Source: UKL13-2 sp044228625
GTDB lineage: Bacteria > Pseudomonadota > Gammaproteobacteria > Burkholderiales > Usitatibacteraceae
Direction: 5' to 3'
DNA: 64,000 nucleotides
NCBI GenBank assembly: GCA_044228625.1
Contig: JBGAUM010000001.1
Location: 42,331 to 106,330, forward strand
Shown: piece by piece, positions 16,615-25,860 of the stretch
Numbering within the stretch: position 1 is the first letter of the stretch
Layout of the letters: every line of letters begins with the position of its first letter
Notes under the pieces: generated by a model
Seen by the model: the letters and a program-made list of their open reading frames with translations, nothing else
What the model was told of the DNA's origin: nothing
The model's database searches: none
Made by a program: the position numbers and the translations under genes

Positions 16615-17643
16615 TCAATCAGCGAATAGCGAGTTCATGTAACGCATCCGCGCAGCAACGGCGCGCAAAAGCGACATGCCGATCGCCGGGTCGGATTTCA
16701 CCAGCGCCAATAGGGCGTCACGATTCATCGACAACAATCGGCACTCGTCTCGCGCCACCACGGTCGCAGCGCGAGGCGCATTGTCCACCAACGCCATTTC
16801 ACCAAAGACTCCACCAACACCGATCTTCTCGATGATTCGCCGGCCAACGGCAACGCCGACTTGCCCCTCCAGCACGACGTACATACTGGTTCCGGCGCCT
16901 TTTTCCTTGATGATGCGCGAACCCTGCGGAAAACGGACGATAGCTGACTTCTCGAGTCGATCTGCTAGCGTTTCCAAAGTTTCCACGCCGAAAACCGGGT
17001 CGCTTCGAAGGCTCTTGTGGGTCTCGTTAACCGACTGCACGCTCAGTCTAGCAGTTAGCAGACGCAGCCTTTCGAACATGGCGCTCATCAGCATCAACGC
17101 AAACTCAGGCTGTTTGGTCAAGCCTGCTTCGGTTTCCCGGCCATCCAGCGAATACACGACACCCGCAGTGACCGCTTTTGCTGTGGCCGTCCGGGGTACC
17201 TCGAGGTCCGCATCCGGAAGTTCGCTGATGACGGCCATTTCACCAAAGATGTCGCCGGCATGTGCGCGGTCCAGCAGCCGATGCTTGACCTTCAAGGTGA
17301 CTTCGCCTTTGGTCAGCAAGTACATGCGATGAATGTTCTTTCGCCGGAACAGGTCACTGTCGATATTGGTGAAGAGCGCTTTCGACAACGGCTTTTCAAA
17401 GATATTGCGTCGTCGAGACTTCTCGTTCAGGGAAAAGAACACATGCCCCTCGTCAAACGTCTCCTTGTGGCCAAAGGTCTTGAAGAAAACCTTCGCAATG
17501 TTGGCGTTGTAAAGACCGCGTCCTTCGGCAAAAGGAAGTAAGGTGGACTCGGGGTTCTGTTCTTTCGGATTGCGCGGTGCTGTCATGATCTGGAGTGGGT
17601 CAGAGTCGGGACGGGGTGCGGGGTCAATGGAGAAATCATCCAA
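16615..17643 (-). CDS. Protein with two cyclic-nucleotide-binding domains
   Basis: The 342-residue protein contains two Crp-like cNMP-binding domains and no helix-turn-helix or enzyme domain. The C-terminal one has a clear phosphate-binding cassette (FGEMALVDNAPRAATV). The N-terminal one is more divergent (FGEMAVISELPDADLEVPRTATAKAV). The N-terminus has a PRNPKEQ tail with an alternative start at 17586 (MTAPRNPKEQ). It probably senses cAMP or a similar nucleotide and acts through partner proteins. It is convergent with the PAS-GGDEF-EAL gene and lies downstream of the next gene on the same strand (25-base gap). Partner and output unknown. Confidence 0.85.
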   Translation of the reverse strand: MDDFSIDPAPRPDSDPLQIMTAPRNPKEQNPESTLLPFAEGRGLYNANIAKVFFKTFGHKETFDEGHVFFSLNEKSRRRNIFEKPLSKALFTNIDSDLFRRKNIHRMYLLTKGEVTLKVKHRLLDRAHAGDIFGEMAVISELPDADLEVPRTATAKAVTAGVVYSLDGRETEAGLTKQPEFALMLMSAMFERLRLLTARLSVQSVNETHKSLRSDPVFGVETLETLADRLEKSAIVRFPQGSRIIKEKGAGTSMYVVLEGQVGVAVGRRIIEKIGVGGVFGEMALVDNAPRAATVVARDECRLLSMNRDALLALVKSDPAIGMSLLRAVAARMRYMNSLFAD

Positions 17644-17667
17644 GGACCACGCCCATATGGGACGTCG

Positions 17668-18189
17668 CTATTTCACACGCCGCACACGCGGTGAGTGGTT
17701 GGTGCCCTCAATTTCCAAGTAGAAGGAGGTCAACGCACCGCGCCGGATCGCGACCTTCGGGCTATCCAAATCGAGGAATCGCGAGGTGTCATCGGCTATT
17801 TGCCACACTTGGCCATTGGCCAGGCGAATGTTCGAATTGGCGCGCCAGCCTTCGAACTTCCCGACAATGGAACTTTCGATCCGATTGATATCCGCGTCTG
17901 GTGCTTTGGCCGGCAAGCCGAACTGTGACGCGGCAGGGGCGACCTGCGGTGAAGCGGTTGGGACCGGCGCCGCAGGCGGAGCAGCCGGGGCGGAATTCGG
18001 TGCCGGCACCGTCGCCGCCTTCGTGGCGCTTGTCAGCGGGATTGCGTCATAGCACTTGAGGCGTGCCGCAGGCTCATCCACAACGCGGCACAATTGCAAT
18101 GCCGCATCGTTTCCGAAGGCGATCAACGGCGCCAGCATTGCCAACGGTAACACCCTGAGGATCCATCTGAAGATTGAGAGTCGCTGCAT
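17668..18189 (-). CDS. Secreted hypothetical protein with CxxxxDxxxRLxCYD motif
   Basis: The 173-residue protein starts at ATG 18189 with a signal peptide (MQRLSIFRWILRVLPLAMLAPLIAFG). The mature N-terminus LCRVVDEPAARLKCYDAI has two cysteines that probably form a disulfide, a motif seen in small periplasmic proteins of several proteobacteria. A Pro/Ala-rich linker of about 50 residues leads to a C-terminal domain (GKFEGWRANSNIRLANGQVWQIAD) that looks like a small beta-barrel fold. An upstream extension of the frame is present but contains no signal and is rejected. Function unknown. Confidence 0.75.
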   Translation of the reverse strand: MQRLSIFRWILRVLPLAMLAPLIAFGNDAALQLCRVVDEPAARLKCYDAIPLTSATKAATVPAPNSAPAAPPAAPVPTASPQVAPAASQFGLPAKAPDADINRIESSIVGKFEGWRANSNIRLANGQVWQIADDTSRFLDLDSPKVAIRRGALTSFYLEIEGTNHSPRVRRVK

Positions 18190-18361
18190 AGTCACCTTTG
18201 AAAAGGGTTCACGGATCATGGATGCGCCGCAGTTTGCGCGTTCCACAGACAGTTCGCAATATGGTGTCCGCGCGGGTTGCAGCCCGTTCCGTTTTTGAAG
18301 CATCAATGCGGATGGAAGGCCACTTCAAAAGTGGCAGCACCCCCCAGATGGCCCCCACCTC

Positions 18362-19312
18362 TCAATTACCCTGTTTTCGCGGCTGCGGCGCCGGGTTCCA
18401 ATCGACGACAATGCCAATGACATCCGCAACTGGCCGTTCCATCATGACCGGGAGTTTCAATGTCGATTGGTCCGACGGCCGGTTGGCAATCGAAAAAGCG
18501 CCCGTCCGGGGGTCCTTGATGACCATCGCAGTGCTGCCGCCTCCATCGAGGTTGATGGCGTCATGGGCCCCAAAGCGCTTCATCAATTCACCGGTTTCCT
18601 GATTGGTGGTTCCACGACTGTGAGCGATACCATTGGGTGATTCTTCGGCGGTCGCCTGTCGGCCATCGATGGCCGCGAGAATCAAGGTTTTTCTGTCGAG
18701 TGAGAGGCCCACTGCGCTTCTCGGGTGTCGCACCGCTTTCTCGTCCGACTTCACAGGCTCGCCATCTTTCAGCACCTGCAAATTGCCGCTGACCACGAAG
18801 TGTGCGCCCTTTGGAACTTCGGAAAGTTCGCCGTCGATGGAAACGCGACCGTCCTCGTGAATGATGATCGCAGATCGCAACCGTTTTCCTGAAGGCTTGG
18901 CAACCAATTTTCCCTTGGAGACATGCCATCCTTCCGGCCAAGCGCAATTGCCGACAAAGTACCGCACCTTATGACCCAGGACATCGATTTGTTTGGGTGC
19001 GGCGAAAAAACTGGCATTCATCGCGATGGCGTAATCGTGCCTGCGTGCGGCGGTGCTGGTCAAATCGAGTTGCCCGGTACAAGGCCCCTCGCCATCCGGA
19101 TCCGTTTCATCGGTGAGCGCCACTTCCACTTTCACGCGCGGGTCAGACAAATCAACCTTTGCAACAACACCTGCGACAGGTCCGGGCAAGTTGAAACGCT
19201 CAATGCGGTAGGGAGGCGGCGGTGTTTCACTGGTTCGCGGTGCCTCTTGCGCGGTTGCATTTGCAACCCATGTGGCCAGGAAGGCGGCGATGAGCCGCGC
19301 TTTGCACTTCAT
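18362..19312 (-). CDS. Secreted phosphodiester-glycosidase (NAGPA-like) domain protein
   Basis: The 316-residue protein has a signal peptide (MKCKARLIAAFLATWVANATA) and a NAGPA-like domain. The hallmark is AINLDGGGSTAMVI near residue 250, with AIAMNASFF and a late SIANRPSD segment. The family includes N-acetylglucosamine-1-phosphodiester alpha-N-acetylglucosaminidase and bacterial cell-wall or exopolysaccharide-associated proteins. The substrate here is unknown. The gene overlaps the DUF6152 gene by 4 bases (ATGA) and is the last gene of a TonB receptor-DUF6644-DUF6152 row. Confidence 0.87.
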   Translation of the reverse strand: MKCKARLIAAFLATWVANATAQEAPRTSETPPPPYRIERFNLPGPVAGVVAKVDLSDPRVKVEVALTDETDPDGEGPCTGQLDLTSTAARRHDYAIAMNASFFAAPKQIDVLGHKVRYFVGNCAWPEGWHVSKGKLVAKPSGKRLRSAIIIHEDGRVSIDGELSEVPKGAHFVVSGNLQVLKDGEPVKSDEKAVRHPRSAVGLSLDRKTLILAAIDGRQATAEESPNGIAHSRGTTNQETGELMKRFGAHDAINLDGGGSTAMVIKDPRTGAFSIANRPSDQSTLKLPVMMERPVADVIGIVVDWNPAPQPRKQGN

Positions 19313-19773
19313 ACAGGCATGGAGCGGAGGCCAAATGCTGCGCCGCCCACAAATAGGAACTCGACGCGAACGAGCTGCGGGCCCTGTTCGTCCTTGAACG
19401 TGTAGCCCACCGCAGCAACAGTGTCACCGTTCTTGGGTTCTGGAACTTTCCAAGCCTCGATTCGGGTCATGGGTGAAAGCTCCAGATGCCATTCTCCGCG
19501 GCGTTTGGGCAAGGTTGCGGCCGCTAGAATCCTTGCAGCGTCAACATGGGTCTTTTGTGGGGGCACCATTCTTCTTGCTAAATCTGGCGGAAGCTTGGTG
19601 TCGGTCCCGACAACAACGATGATTTCCGCATGCGGGTTTTGCCATTTGACGGACTTGACCTTTCCTTCCAGATAAACCGGCCGGGACTCATCAAAACTGG
19701 ACCATCCATGATGGGCATATGCGGGCGCCGCCAACAAGACGGGTGTGATGCCCAAAAAATGCCGACGCTCCAT
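19309..19773 (-). CDS. DUF6152-like exported protein
   Basis: The 154-residue protein starts at ATG 19773, seven bases after a strong AAGGAGG site; the longer frame to 19824 lacks such support. The N-terminus MERRHFLGITPVLLAAPAYA looks like a twin-arginine signal (RRHFLG). It is followed by HHGWSSFDESRPVYLEGKVKSVKWQNPHAEI, the conserved start of DUF6152 proteins. Two adjacent histidines at the mature N-terminus could bind a metal. It is 13 bases after the DUF6644-like gene and overlaps the next gene by 4. Function unknown. Confidence 0.83.
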   Translation of the reverse strand: MERRHFLGITPVLLAAPAYAHHGWSSFDESRPVYLEGKVKSVKWQNPHAEIIVVVGTDTKLPPDLARRMVPPQKTHVDAARILAAATLPKRRGEWHLELSPMTRIEAWKVPEPKNGDTVAAVGYTFKDEQGPQLVRVEFLFVGGAAFGLRSMPV

Positions 19774-19786
19774 GCGGTCCTCCTTA

Positions 19787-20248
19787 TCAAACATATGCAA
19801 TCCATCGCCCGCAAAAGATAACAAAAATCCAGAGCAGCAGCGAAAGCCCCGCTTGCGCCCGGGTCATCGGGTGGCACGGATCAAGCTCGCCTCTTGCGTG
19901 CAACGCAGCAGCATTGGCGCCCGCAACAAACAGCAGCAGGAGCTTGATGATGAAAAACGGGTTGCTGATGAAATCGGCGGCGCGTGCCACGAACATCGTC
20001 ATGCCGGTAAGCAGGGCCATTGCAAAACCGCCAATGGTCCAGGGCAAGACATTGCGCGCCAAGACGCGCGCATCCATAGTGCGCATCGCGCCAAGAATGC
20101 GCATATCGACGATGAGAATCGTGCCGAACACTGTAGCAATGGCCAATAGATGCAGCGATTCAAGGGTGGGATAGGCGAAGGCGTTTGACTTAAGCCAGAC
20201 AATTGCGGGCAGTTTTCCAAGCAAGACAATGGGCGCTTCTGAGGGCAT
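19787..20248 (-). CDS. DUF6644-like membrane protein
   Basis: The 153-residue protein has about four membrane helices and conserved-looking features LESLHLLAIATVFGTILIVDMRILG. A histidine in the first helix and a polar loop are reminiscent of small b-type haem proteins, although that is speculative. Genes of this type often accompany DUF6152 genes, and it does so here. Start ATG 20248. It sits 82 bases after the TonB receptor stop on the same strand and is probably co-transcribed. Confidence 0.78.
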   Translation of the reverse strand: MPSEAPIVLLGKLPAIVWLKSNAFAYPTLESLHLLAIATVFGTILIVDMRILGAMRTMDARVLARNVLPWTIGGFAMALLTGMTMFVARAADFISNPFFIIKLLLLFVAGANAAALHARGELDPCHPMTRAQAGLSLLLWIFVIFCGRWIAYV

Positions 20249-20330
20249 GTGGGCATTTTACGCGCGCCCCACAATGAGACTCTGCACCGCTTGGCCTGTT
20301 TGGATGAAAAGACTCAGCTGCCTTTGCCCC

Positions 20331-22598
20331 TTACAAGCGCATTTCGAGACGCAATCCGACGTTGAGGTCCGTGCGTCCGTTGGTCAACACCGTCTGCTGC
20401 TGGTTACCCACAAACAATGTCGTCGTGTTCAGACTGTCTCGCGGCGCGATGTTTGACAGCGATAGCCGCAATTTGGTGGCGGTGTCCACGTTCCAGAGCA
20501 CAAATGCGTCCAGTACACGCTTCGTTGAGAGCCGCTGGAACTGGGACTCCGTTTGGCGCGTTTCGTAGGCGGGCGTGTACGCAATCGTCCCTCCCACTGA
20601 AAGTGGCATACCGCGAATCTTGTAGTCCGCCCCAATGTTTCCGGTCGCGCGCGGTTGGCTGTCGATGCGGTTGTTCGGGCCAGGCACTGAATTCACCTTC
20701 GAGTGGAACACGGAAATATTGGCGCGAACGTTGACGGCTGGCGCATCAGCCACCAATTGGCTCAACTGAAACTTGGCATCGAACTCGGCGCCTCGCGTTT
20801 TGGCGCGGCCCAGATTCTGTGGGCGGGAGACGAAGCGGGGCGCGCTAGCCCAGGAAACCGACTCCAGCGCCGTCACATTGCGGATCAGATCTTTGATCCG
20901 TCGTTCGAAGAAATTGATGGAGACCACCCCACCCGCCTGAAGAAAAATCTCGTAGGCAACGTCGATGCCGTTGGCAACTTCAGGCTTCAGGGTTGCATTT
21001 CCGGCGCGGTCGGGCGAGACGGAGGTGTTGGGCCCCGGTACCGGATACAGCGTATTCAATGAAGGACGGGCAACGAGTTGCTGCGTCGAAGGAGCGCGGT
21101 AGCTCTGCGTCAAGCTTGCGCGAATCTGGTCCTTTCGAGGGGAATCGAACCGATAAACCATGTGTGCCAAGGGATTGATGACTCGGCTCACGTTTTTCAC
21201 CGGATTGCCAGGCAACTGGCTTTTGGTTTCAATGGATTCGGTACGCACCCCAACGTATGAACCCCAATTGGGGTTCGGGTCCCATTCATCTTGAAGGTAG
21301 AAAGCCTTCCGCAACGTCGAGACATCAACTTCGTCGCCAAAGTCTGCCAGCTGGCGCACGCCATTCAGGAAAATGAGCGATTCGTCAAGGCGCTTCACGG
21401 TCTCGATTTCGGCACCGGTCACCAATACGTGCTTGGCATCTCCCCAGTTGTGCGAAAGCTTCGCAACGCCAGAAAGTGATCGATCCGTGGTATCTGTACG
21501 GCTGGATTGCAGCAAACTGCGCAAGCCGGATTCCGAGAATTGTGACTGAACGCCATCGCCCTTCAGCTTGAATTGGCCGCCAGACAGTCGCAGTTCGTAC
21601 CGTGAATCCTGGTTGATGCGCTTGTTCAGGTTGGACATGAACCGCATCATGGTGAATTGATTGTTGGACTCGCTGCCACTGGTCGAATAGGGAATGGGTG
21701 TTGCGCCGACAGGTTGGAACAACGTGCCGGATCCTCTTGTTTCGGTCAGGCTTCTCACCATGAAGGGTTGGAACGCGAAGCTCTCACCGGCGCCCAACCG
21801 CCACTGAATGCGCGCTGTGGCGAATAAATTTCGAGTAACACCGTGCACTTGGGAATTGCTGAACTGCTCCAACTCAGTGGTACCCGTGCTTGTGTTTGTG
21901 TACCGCGAATTCGTGGCGGTATCGGTCAGCTGATCGCCACGGCGCAAGGAAACGGTCAGGTTGTAAGTCCCCGCCGCACCAATCGTATCGTTGCGTGTGA
22001 GCGCCACGTCTGGTGAAACCTTGCTTCGCTCTTCTTGAATGCCGGCGCGCAGCTCATTATTGCGAATGCGCAGGGGTTCACGAAGGATGATGTTGATCGT
22101 GCCGGCGACCGCTCGCGTGCCGGTTTCTGCTGTTGGAGCCCGCAGGATTTCGATGCGCTCAACTTGCTCAGGCGTAATTTGCTCGATGGAGAATCCTGGG
22201 GGCACGCGCTCACCGTTGATCAGGAATTGCGTAAACCCACCCCCCATCCCGCGCATCTGGATTGGACCGCCACGGCCAGGTCGCCCGCCCTGGGTCACAC
22301 CCGGCAGGCGCCGCAGTACCTCGGAAAGGTTTGAATCTCCATACTGCTCGATGTCTTCCCGCGGAATCACGATCTTCGTTGCCGTCGAGGCACGACGGTC
22401 CTCTTGCGCATCTTTCTTCGTGGTGACCTCAACCTTGTCGACTTGCTGGGGCGGGCGTGGGGATCCGGCAGGACTCTGGGGGCGCGCGATAGGCTTGCCG
22501 GGGGCAGACGCGGGTGGCGAATCGGGTGTCTGCGCAAGAAGGATAGACGATGCGCAGGTCAGCACCAAGCCAATGAGCGGGTTTTGGAGAATTTTCAC
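20331..22598 (-). CDS. TonB-dependent outer-membrane receptor
   Basis: The 755-residue receptor starts at GTG 22598 with signal peptide MKILQNPLIGLVLTCASSILLAQ. A Pro-rich segment then leads to VDKVEVTTKK. The plug has SEVLRRLPGVTQGGRPGRGGPIQMRGMGGGFTQFLINGERVPPG and IEILRAPTAETGTRAVAGTINIILRE, followed by the barrel ending LNVGLRLEMRL. This type, with a glycine- and arginine-rich plug loop, is common near DUF6152/DUF6644 genes. Ligand unknown. It begins the four-gene row ending with the NAGPA-like protein. A divergent lipoprotein gene lies 366 bases upstream. Confidence 0.9.
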   Translation of the reverse strand: MKILQNPLIGLVLTCASSILLAQTPDSPPASAPGKPIARPQSPAGSPRPPQQVDKVEVTTKKDAQEDRRASTATKIVIPREDIEQYGDSNLSEVLRRLPGVTQGGRPGRGGPIQMRGMGGGFTQFLINGERVPPGFSIEQITPEQVERIEILRAPTAETGTRAVAGTINIILREPLRIRNNELRAGIQEERSKVSPDVALTRNDTIGAAGTYNLTVSLRRGDQLTDTATNSRYTNTSTGTTELEQFSNSQVHGVTRNLFATARIQWRLGAGESFAFQPFMVRSLTETRGSGTLFQPVGATPIPYSTSGSESNNQFTMMRFMSNLNKRINQDSRYELRLSGGQFKLKGDGVQSQFSESGLRSLLQSSRTDTTDRSLSGVAKLSHNWGDAKHVLVTGAEIETVKRLDESLIFLNGVRQLADFGDEVDVSTLRKAFYLQDEWDPNPNWGSYVGVRTESIETKSQLPGNPVKNVSRVINPLAHMVYRFDSPRKDQIRASLTQSYRAPSTQQLVARPSLNTLYPVPGPNTSVSPDRAGNATLKPEVANGIDVAYEIFLQAGGVVSINFFERRIKDLIRNVTALESVSWASAPRFVSRPQNLGRAKTRGAEFDAKFQLSQLVADAPAVNVRANISVFHSKVNSVPGPNNRIDSQPRATGNIGADYKIRGMPLSVGGTIAYTPAYETRQTESQFQRLSTKRVLDAFVLWNVDTATKLRLSLSNIAPRDSLNTTTLFVGNQQQTVLTNGRTDLNVGLRLEMRL

Positions 22599-22964
22599 GA
22601 TGAGATGGGAAGAACAGCGGGGATTCGGTGTGCGAAAAATGGGCCGCTGGGGACCGCACGGGCAGGCTTTGCATCCTAGCGTTTCCAGAAGCGGCTAGCC
22701 GTATCCAAGTGTAACGATGCCTGCAACTGCATGAATATTGACATCGCCGATTGACGTCCTATCGTTTTGGCCCGCGGACCCCTGATCTCGCGTGGCTCGT
22801 TGGCCTTTGACCTCGTGGCGCCTGCAGGCGGAGGGGGCAGATTCCACGCGCCGAGACCTGGCATCTGCCCATTGCGGCCCTGGCTCCATGCCGGTGACAG
22901 CCTGCATCCCCGGGCGCAGAATGCTAAATTGGTAACAATTCTTGTCCGGACTGGAGCATCGCGG
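22599..22964. other. Divergent intergenic region (366 bp)
   Basis: This gap separates the divergently transcribed TonB receptor and the DUF6694-like lipoprotein. I see no convincing gene, repeat, tRNA or strong promoter box in it. A reading frame entering the lipoprotein from 22767 is rejected because its extra residues have no signal or family features. Promoters for both flanking genes presumably lie here. Confidence 0.5.
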
Positions 22965-23828
22965 ATGAAAAAGCTGATCTCGTTTGCATTAATGTTGGGG
23001 CTTTTGGCGGCCTGTTCCAAGGGGCTGGATCGGAAGATCAATGCCTCAAGCGAGTCAAAATTCGAGTCCAGTCTGGCAGATATCAAGAAGAAGGCCACCC
23101 CGGAGGAGGTGGCACAGCTCGACCAAGCATTGATCGCGCTCGCGGTGACGGATGTCTCCATCGGATACGAGGGCGGAATCCTGCTGGCATTCCAGAAACT
23201 GGCCGCGAGCAAGTCGCCCGAGCAACTGAGCAGCGCCCTGATGTCACTCGTTGACGGAAAGACCGGACGCGAGGTTGTCGACATGGGTCGTCAACGCCTC
23301 AAGTCCGAGGGGTCAAAGCAGCTTGCCGCAGGGGACAAGGAAATCGCACTGCTCAAGCAGATGCGGGACGAAAACGCGGCGAAGAGGAGTGCGCTTGATG
23401 GGATCGAAGTCTCGGATGCGACGATCCGCTTTTCGTCCGTCGGCCCGGAAAAGCTGAGCGTGCTTGATTTCAAGATCAAGAATGGATCGGCAACGGGATT
23501 GAGCCACCTTTATCTGCGAGGGACTGTTTCCGAAGTGGGCAGTGGAAAGACATTGGCAACGGAAGATTTTAGTTACAAGCTTTCAGAGTCCCCCCTCTTG
23601 CCGGGCGAAACCAAAGCGATCCGCTTGCCCCAAGGTGCCCGCAGCAAATGGAATCAGCCAGATGTTTGGGGTAAGGACGCGTTGGCATTGAAAGTCGAAG
23701 TCGTCAATGCGGAAAACCTGTCCGGGCAAAAACTCACAACGGCTTTCACGACCAAGGACCAAGCTCGCCTGGATCAACTTGAGTCGAATCGCAAAGCGCT
23801 GGGGACGCTGATCGGCGCTCAAAACTGA
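22965..23828 (+). CDS. DUF6694-like lipoprotein
   Basis: The 287-residue protein starts at ATG 22965 with a clear lipoprotein signal MKKLISFALMLGLLAACSKG (lipobox LAAC, Cys17). The early mature part KINASSESKFESSLADIKKKATPEEVAQLDQAL resembles the DUF6694 lipoprotein family. The C-terminal half is beta-rich (SVLDFKIKNGSATGLSHLYLRGTVSE), similar to immunoglobulin-like periplasmic domains. Membrane anchored, role unknown. A single-gene unit ahead of a GGDEF-EAL gene. Confidence 0.75.
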   Translation: MKKLISFALMLGLLAACSKGLDRKINASSESKFESSLADIKKKATPEEVAQLDQALIALAVTDVSIGYEGGILLAFQKLAASKSPEQLSSALMSLVDGKTGREVVDMGRQRLKSEGSKQLAAGDKEIALLKQMRDENAAKRSALDGIEVSDATIRFSSVGPEKLSVLDFKIKNGSATGLSHLYLRGTVSEVGSGKTLATEDFSYKLSESPLLPGETKAIRLPQGARSKWNQPDVWGKDALALKVEVVNAENLSGQKLTTAFTTKDQARLDQLESNRKALGTLIGAQN

Positions 23829-23937
23829 AAAGTCATGCCGGTGGCATCGGAATTTCCCTGATTCTCGCGTCCTCGCGGGCAGACGCATTGTGCTCTGATA
23901 TGCTTGGCGAATTCATGTTGAGGCCGCGACATACCCT

Positions 23938-25860
23938 TTGAAAACCAAGCCCGAAGTCAGCCAGAGTATTCGGCGCAATGACCCGCGCCAGGCTTTGCGC
24001 GTGCAACGCTTCTACATGGCGCTCGTGGCCTACGCGATTGGCATCGCCCTCATGGTGGTGGCCTGGTCCGTCAAGTTGATTGCATTGACCCCCTTACTGG
24101 TGTGTATTGTGGCGATCGGCCTGGCAAACCTCGTCATTTTTGCAATGTTTCGCGCCGGTGTGAATGAGCGCTTTGCAGATCCTTCGCTGACGTTGGTGCA
24201 ATCGTTGACCGGCATTGCCCTGATCATGATGGTTGCATACAGCTTTGACCGGGATCGCTCGCTGGTATTGGTCTGGTGCCTGGTGGTCTTGCTGTTCGGT
24301 GTATTCCGCTTCAAGCCGCGCGAATTCGGCCTGATGACTCTTTTCATGCTGGCGGGATACGCGGGCGTCATCAATTTGTTGATGTACCAGCGGCCGCAGC
24401 ATGTCGACGTTTTCCTCGAGTGGTACCAATGGCTTTGGCTCGCGTTGATCTTGCCGGCTTTTGCCATGGTTGGTTCACGCATCAGCGAGATGCGCGCCCG
24501 CATCCTGCGAACCAACGACGAGCTGACCAATGCTTTGTCAACCATTCAAAACATGGCAACGCATGATTCGCTGACAGCATTGCCCAATCGGGCGTCGCTG
24601 GCCGACACGCTGGCACATACGATTACCCGAGCTGAACGGTCCCGGGAAACTGTGTCAGTGTATTTTGTGGACCTTGATCACTTCAAAGCCGTCAATGACT
24701 CACTTGGGCACTCTGCAGGTGACCAACTGTTGCGCGAAGTGGCCCGCCGCCTTAGCGCTGCAGTGCGCGACTCTGATCTCGTGGCGCGCCTGGGGGGGGA
24801 TGAATTCGTCGTGATGGTCGAGAGTGCTGGGAGCGCCGATTCCCAGCGGGCATTGGCCGACAAAATCATTTCTGCGGTCCATGCGCCGATGACGCTGTTG
24901 GGACATCAGGTCACCGTGTCTGCGAGCATCGGCATTGCAAGTTATCCGCAGGATGGCAAGGATTCAGCCGAGCTTCTGGCGAACGCGGACTTGGCGATGT
25001 ATCGCGCGAAAGAGCTTGGCCGCCACCGCGCGGCCATTTATTCGCCGGAGCTCGGACAGACTGCGCAGGAGCGGTTCGAAATCGAGACCGACATGCGCAA
25101 AGCGCTCGATGCGGGCGAGTTCAGGTTGTATTTCCAACCAAAAATTGATTTTCGCAACGGCAGAATGCTGGGCGTTGAGGCTTTGATCCGCTGGCATCAT
25201 CCTCGCTTGGGTGTTTTGGGACCCGACCGATTCATCCCGATTGCGGAAGAAACCAACTTTATAGTGCCGCTTGGAGAATGGGTGATCGAACAGGCTTGCC
25301 GGCAAGCTCGGGCGTGGCAAGACGCGCGATTGCCTGCATTCACGATCGCCGTCAATTTGTCAGCGCGGCAAATCGAGGACAACACGTTGCTGTCCACGCT
25401 TGCTTCAGCCCTCAAGAGGACCGGAGCCAATCCTTCCATGATCGAACTTGAGATTACCGAAACGGCGGTGATGCGAGATGTCGATGTCGCAGTGGCTTTG
25501 CTGGAGTCGCTGCGGCAACTGGGTGTCAAGCTCTCAATCGACGACTTTGGTACCGGCTACTCCTCATTGTCATATTTGAAGAAATTGCCCGTTGATATCC
25601 TGAAAGTCGATCGGGCGTTTGTGCGTGACCTCCCCCACAATCGGGACGACCTGGCGATCACGCGGGCGGTTATCGCGATGGCGCATGGCCTGTCCATGCG
25701 AGTGGTTGCGGAGGGTGTCGAAGATGCCGGCCAGTATCATTCCTTGCTGGCTGAAGGTTGTGACGAGTTCCAGGGTTTCTATTGCCGGGCCGCCATGGAG
25801 GGGGCTGAACTGGAGCAACTCGTCCGCAAGCATGGATTGGTGTTGCCAGTCGGCGGGTGA
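23938..25860 (+). CDS. Membrane GGDEF-EAL cyclic-di-GMP protein
   Basis: The 640-residue protein (TTG start) has five or six N-terminal membrane helices, then GGDEF (about 205-365) and EAL (about 380-630). The diguanylate cyclase half has DSLTALPNR, RLGGDEFVVMVE and an RDSD inhibitory site five residues before it. The phosphodiesterase half has VEALIRWHHP, LEITETAVMRD, DDFGTGYSSLSYLKKL, KVDRAFV and VVAEGVED, so both domains look catalytically complete. It overlaps the following glycosyltransferase by 4 bases (GTGA), which couples cyclic-di-GMP turnover to that gene. Confidence 0.93.
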   Translation: MKTKPEVSQSIRRNDPRQALRVQRFYMALVAYAIGIALMVVAWSVKLIALTPLLVCIVAIGLANLVIFAMFRAGVNERFADPSLTLVQSLTGIALIMMVAYSFDRDRSLVLVWCLVVLLFGVFRFKPREFGLMTLFMLAGYAGVINLLMYQRPQHVDVFLEWYQWLWLALILPAFAMVGSRISEMRARILRTNDELTNALSTIQNMATHDSLTALPNRASLADTLAHTITRAERSRETVSVYFVDLDHFKAVNDSLGHSAGDQLLREVARRLSAAVRDSDLVARLGGDEFVVMVESAGSADSQRALADKIISAVHAPMTLLGHQVTVSASIGIASYPQDGKDSAELLANADLAMYRAKELGRHRAAIYSPELGQTAQERFEIETDMRKALDAGEFRLYFQPKIDFRNGRMLGVEALIRWHHPRLGVLGPDRFIPIAEETNFIVPLGEWVIEQACRQARAWQDARLPAFTIAVNLSARQIEDNTLLSTLASALKRTGANPSMIELEITETAVMRDVDVAVALLESLRQLGVKLSIDDFGTGYSSLSYLKKLPVDILKVDRAFVRDLPHNRDDLAITRAVIAMAHGLSMRVVAEGVEDAGQYHSLLAEGCDEFQGFYCRAAMEGAELEQLVRKHGLVLPVGG

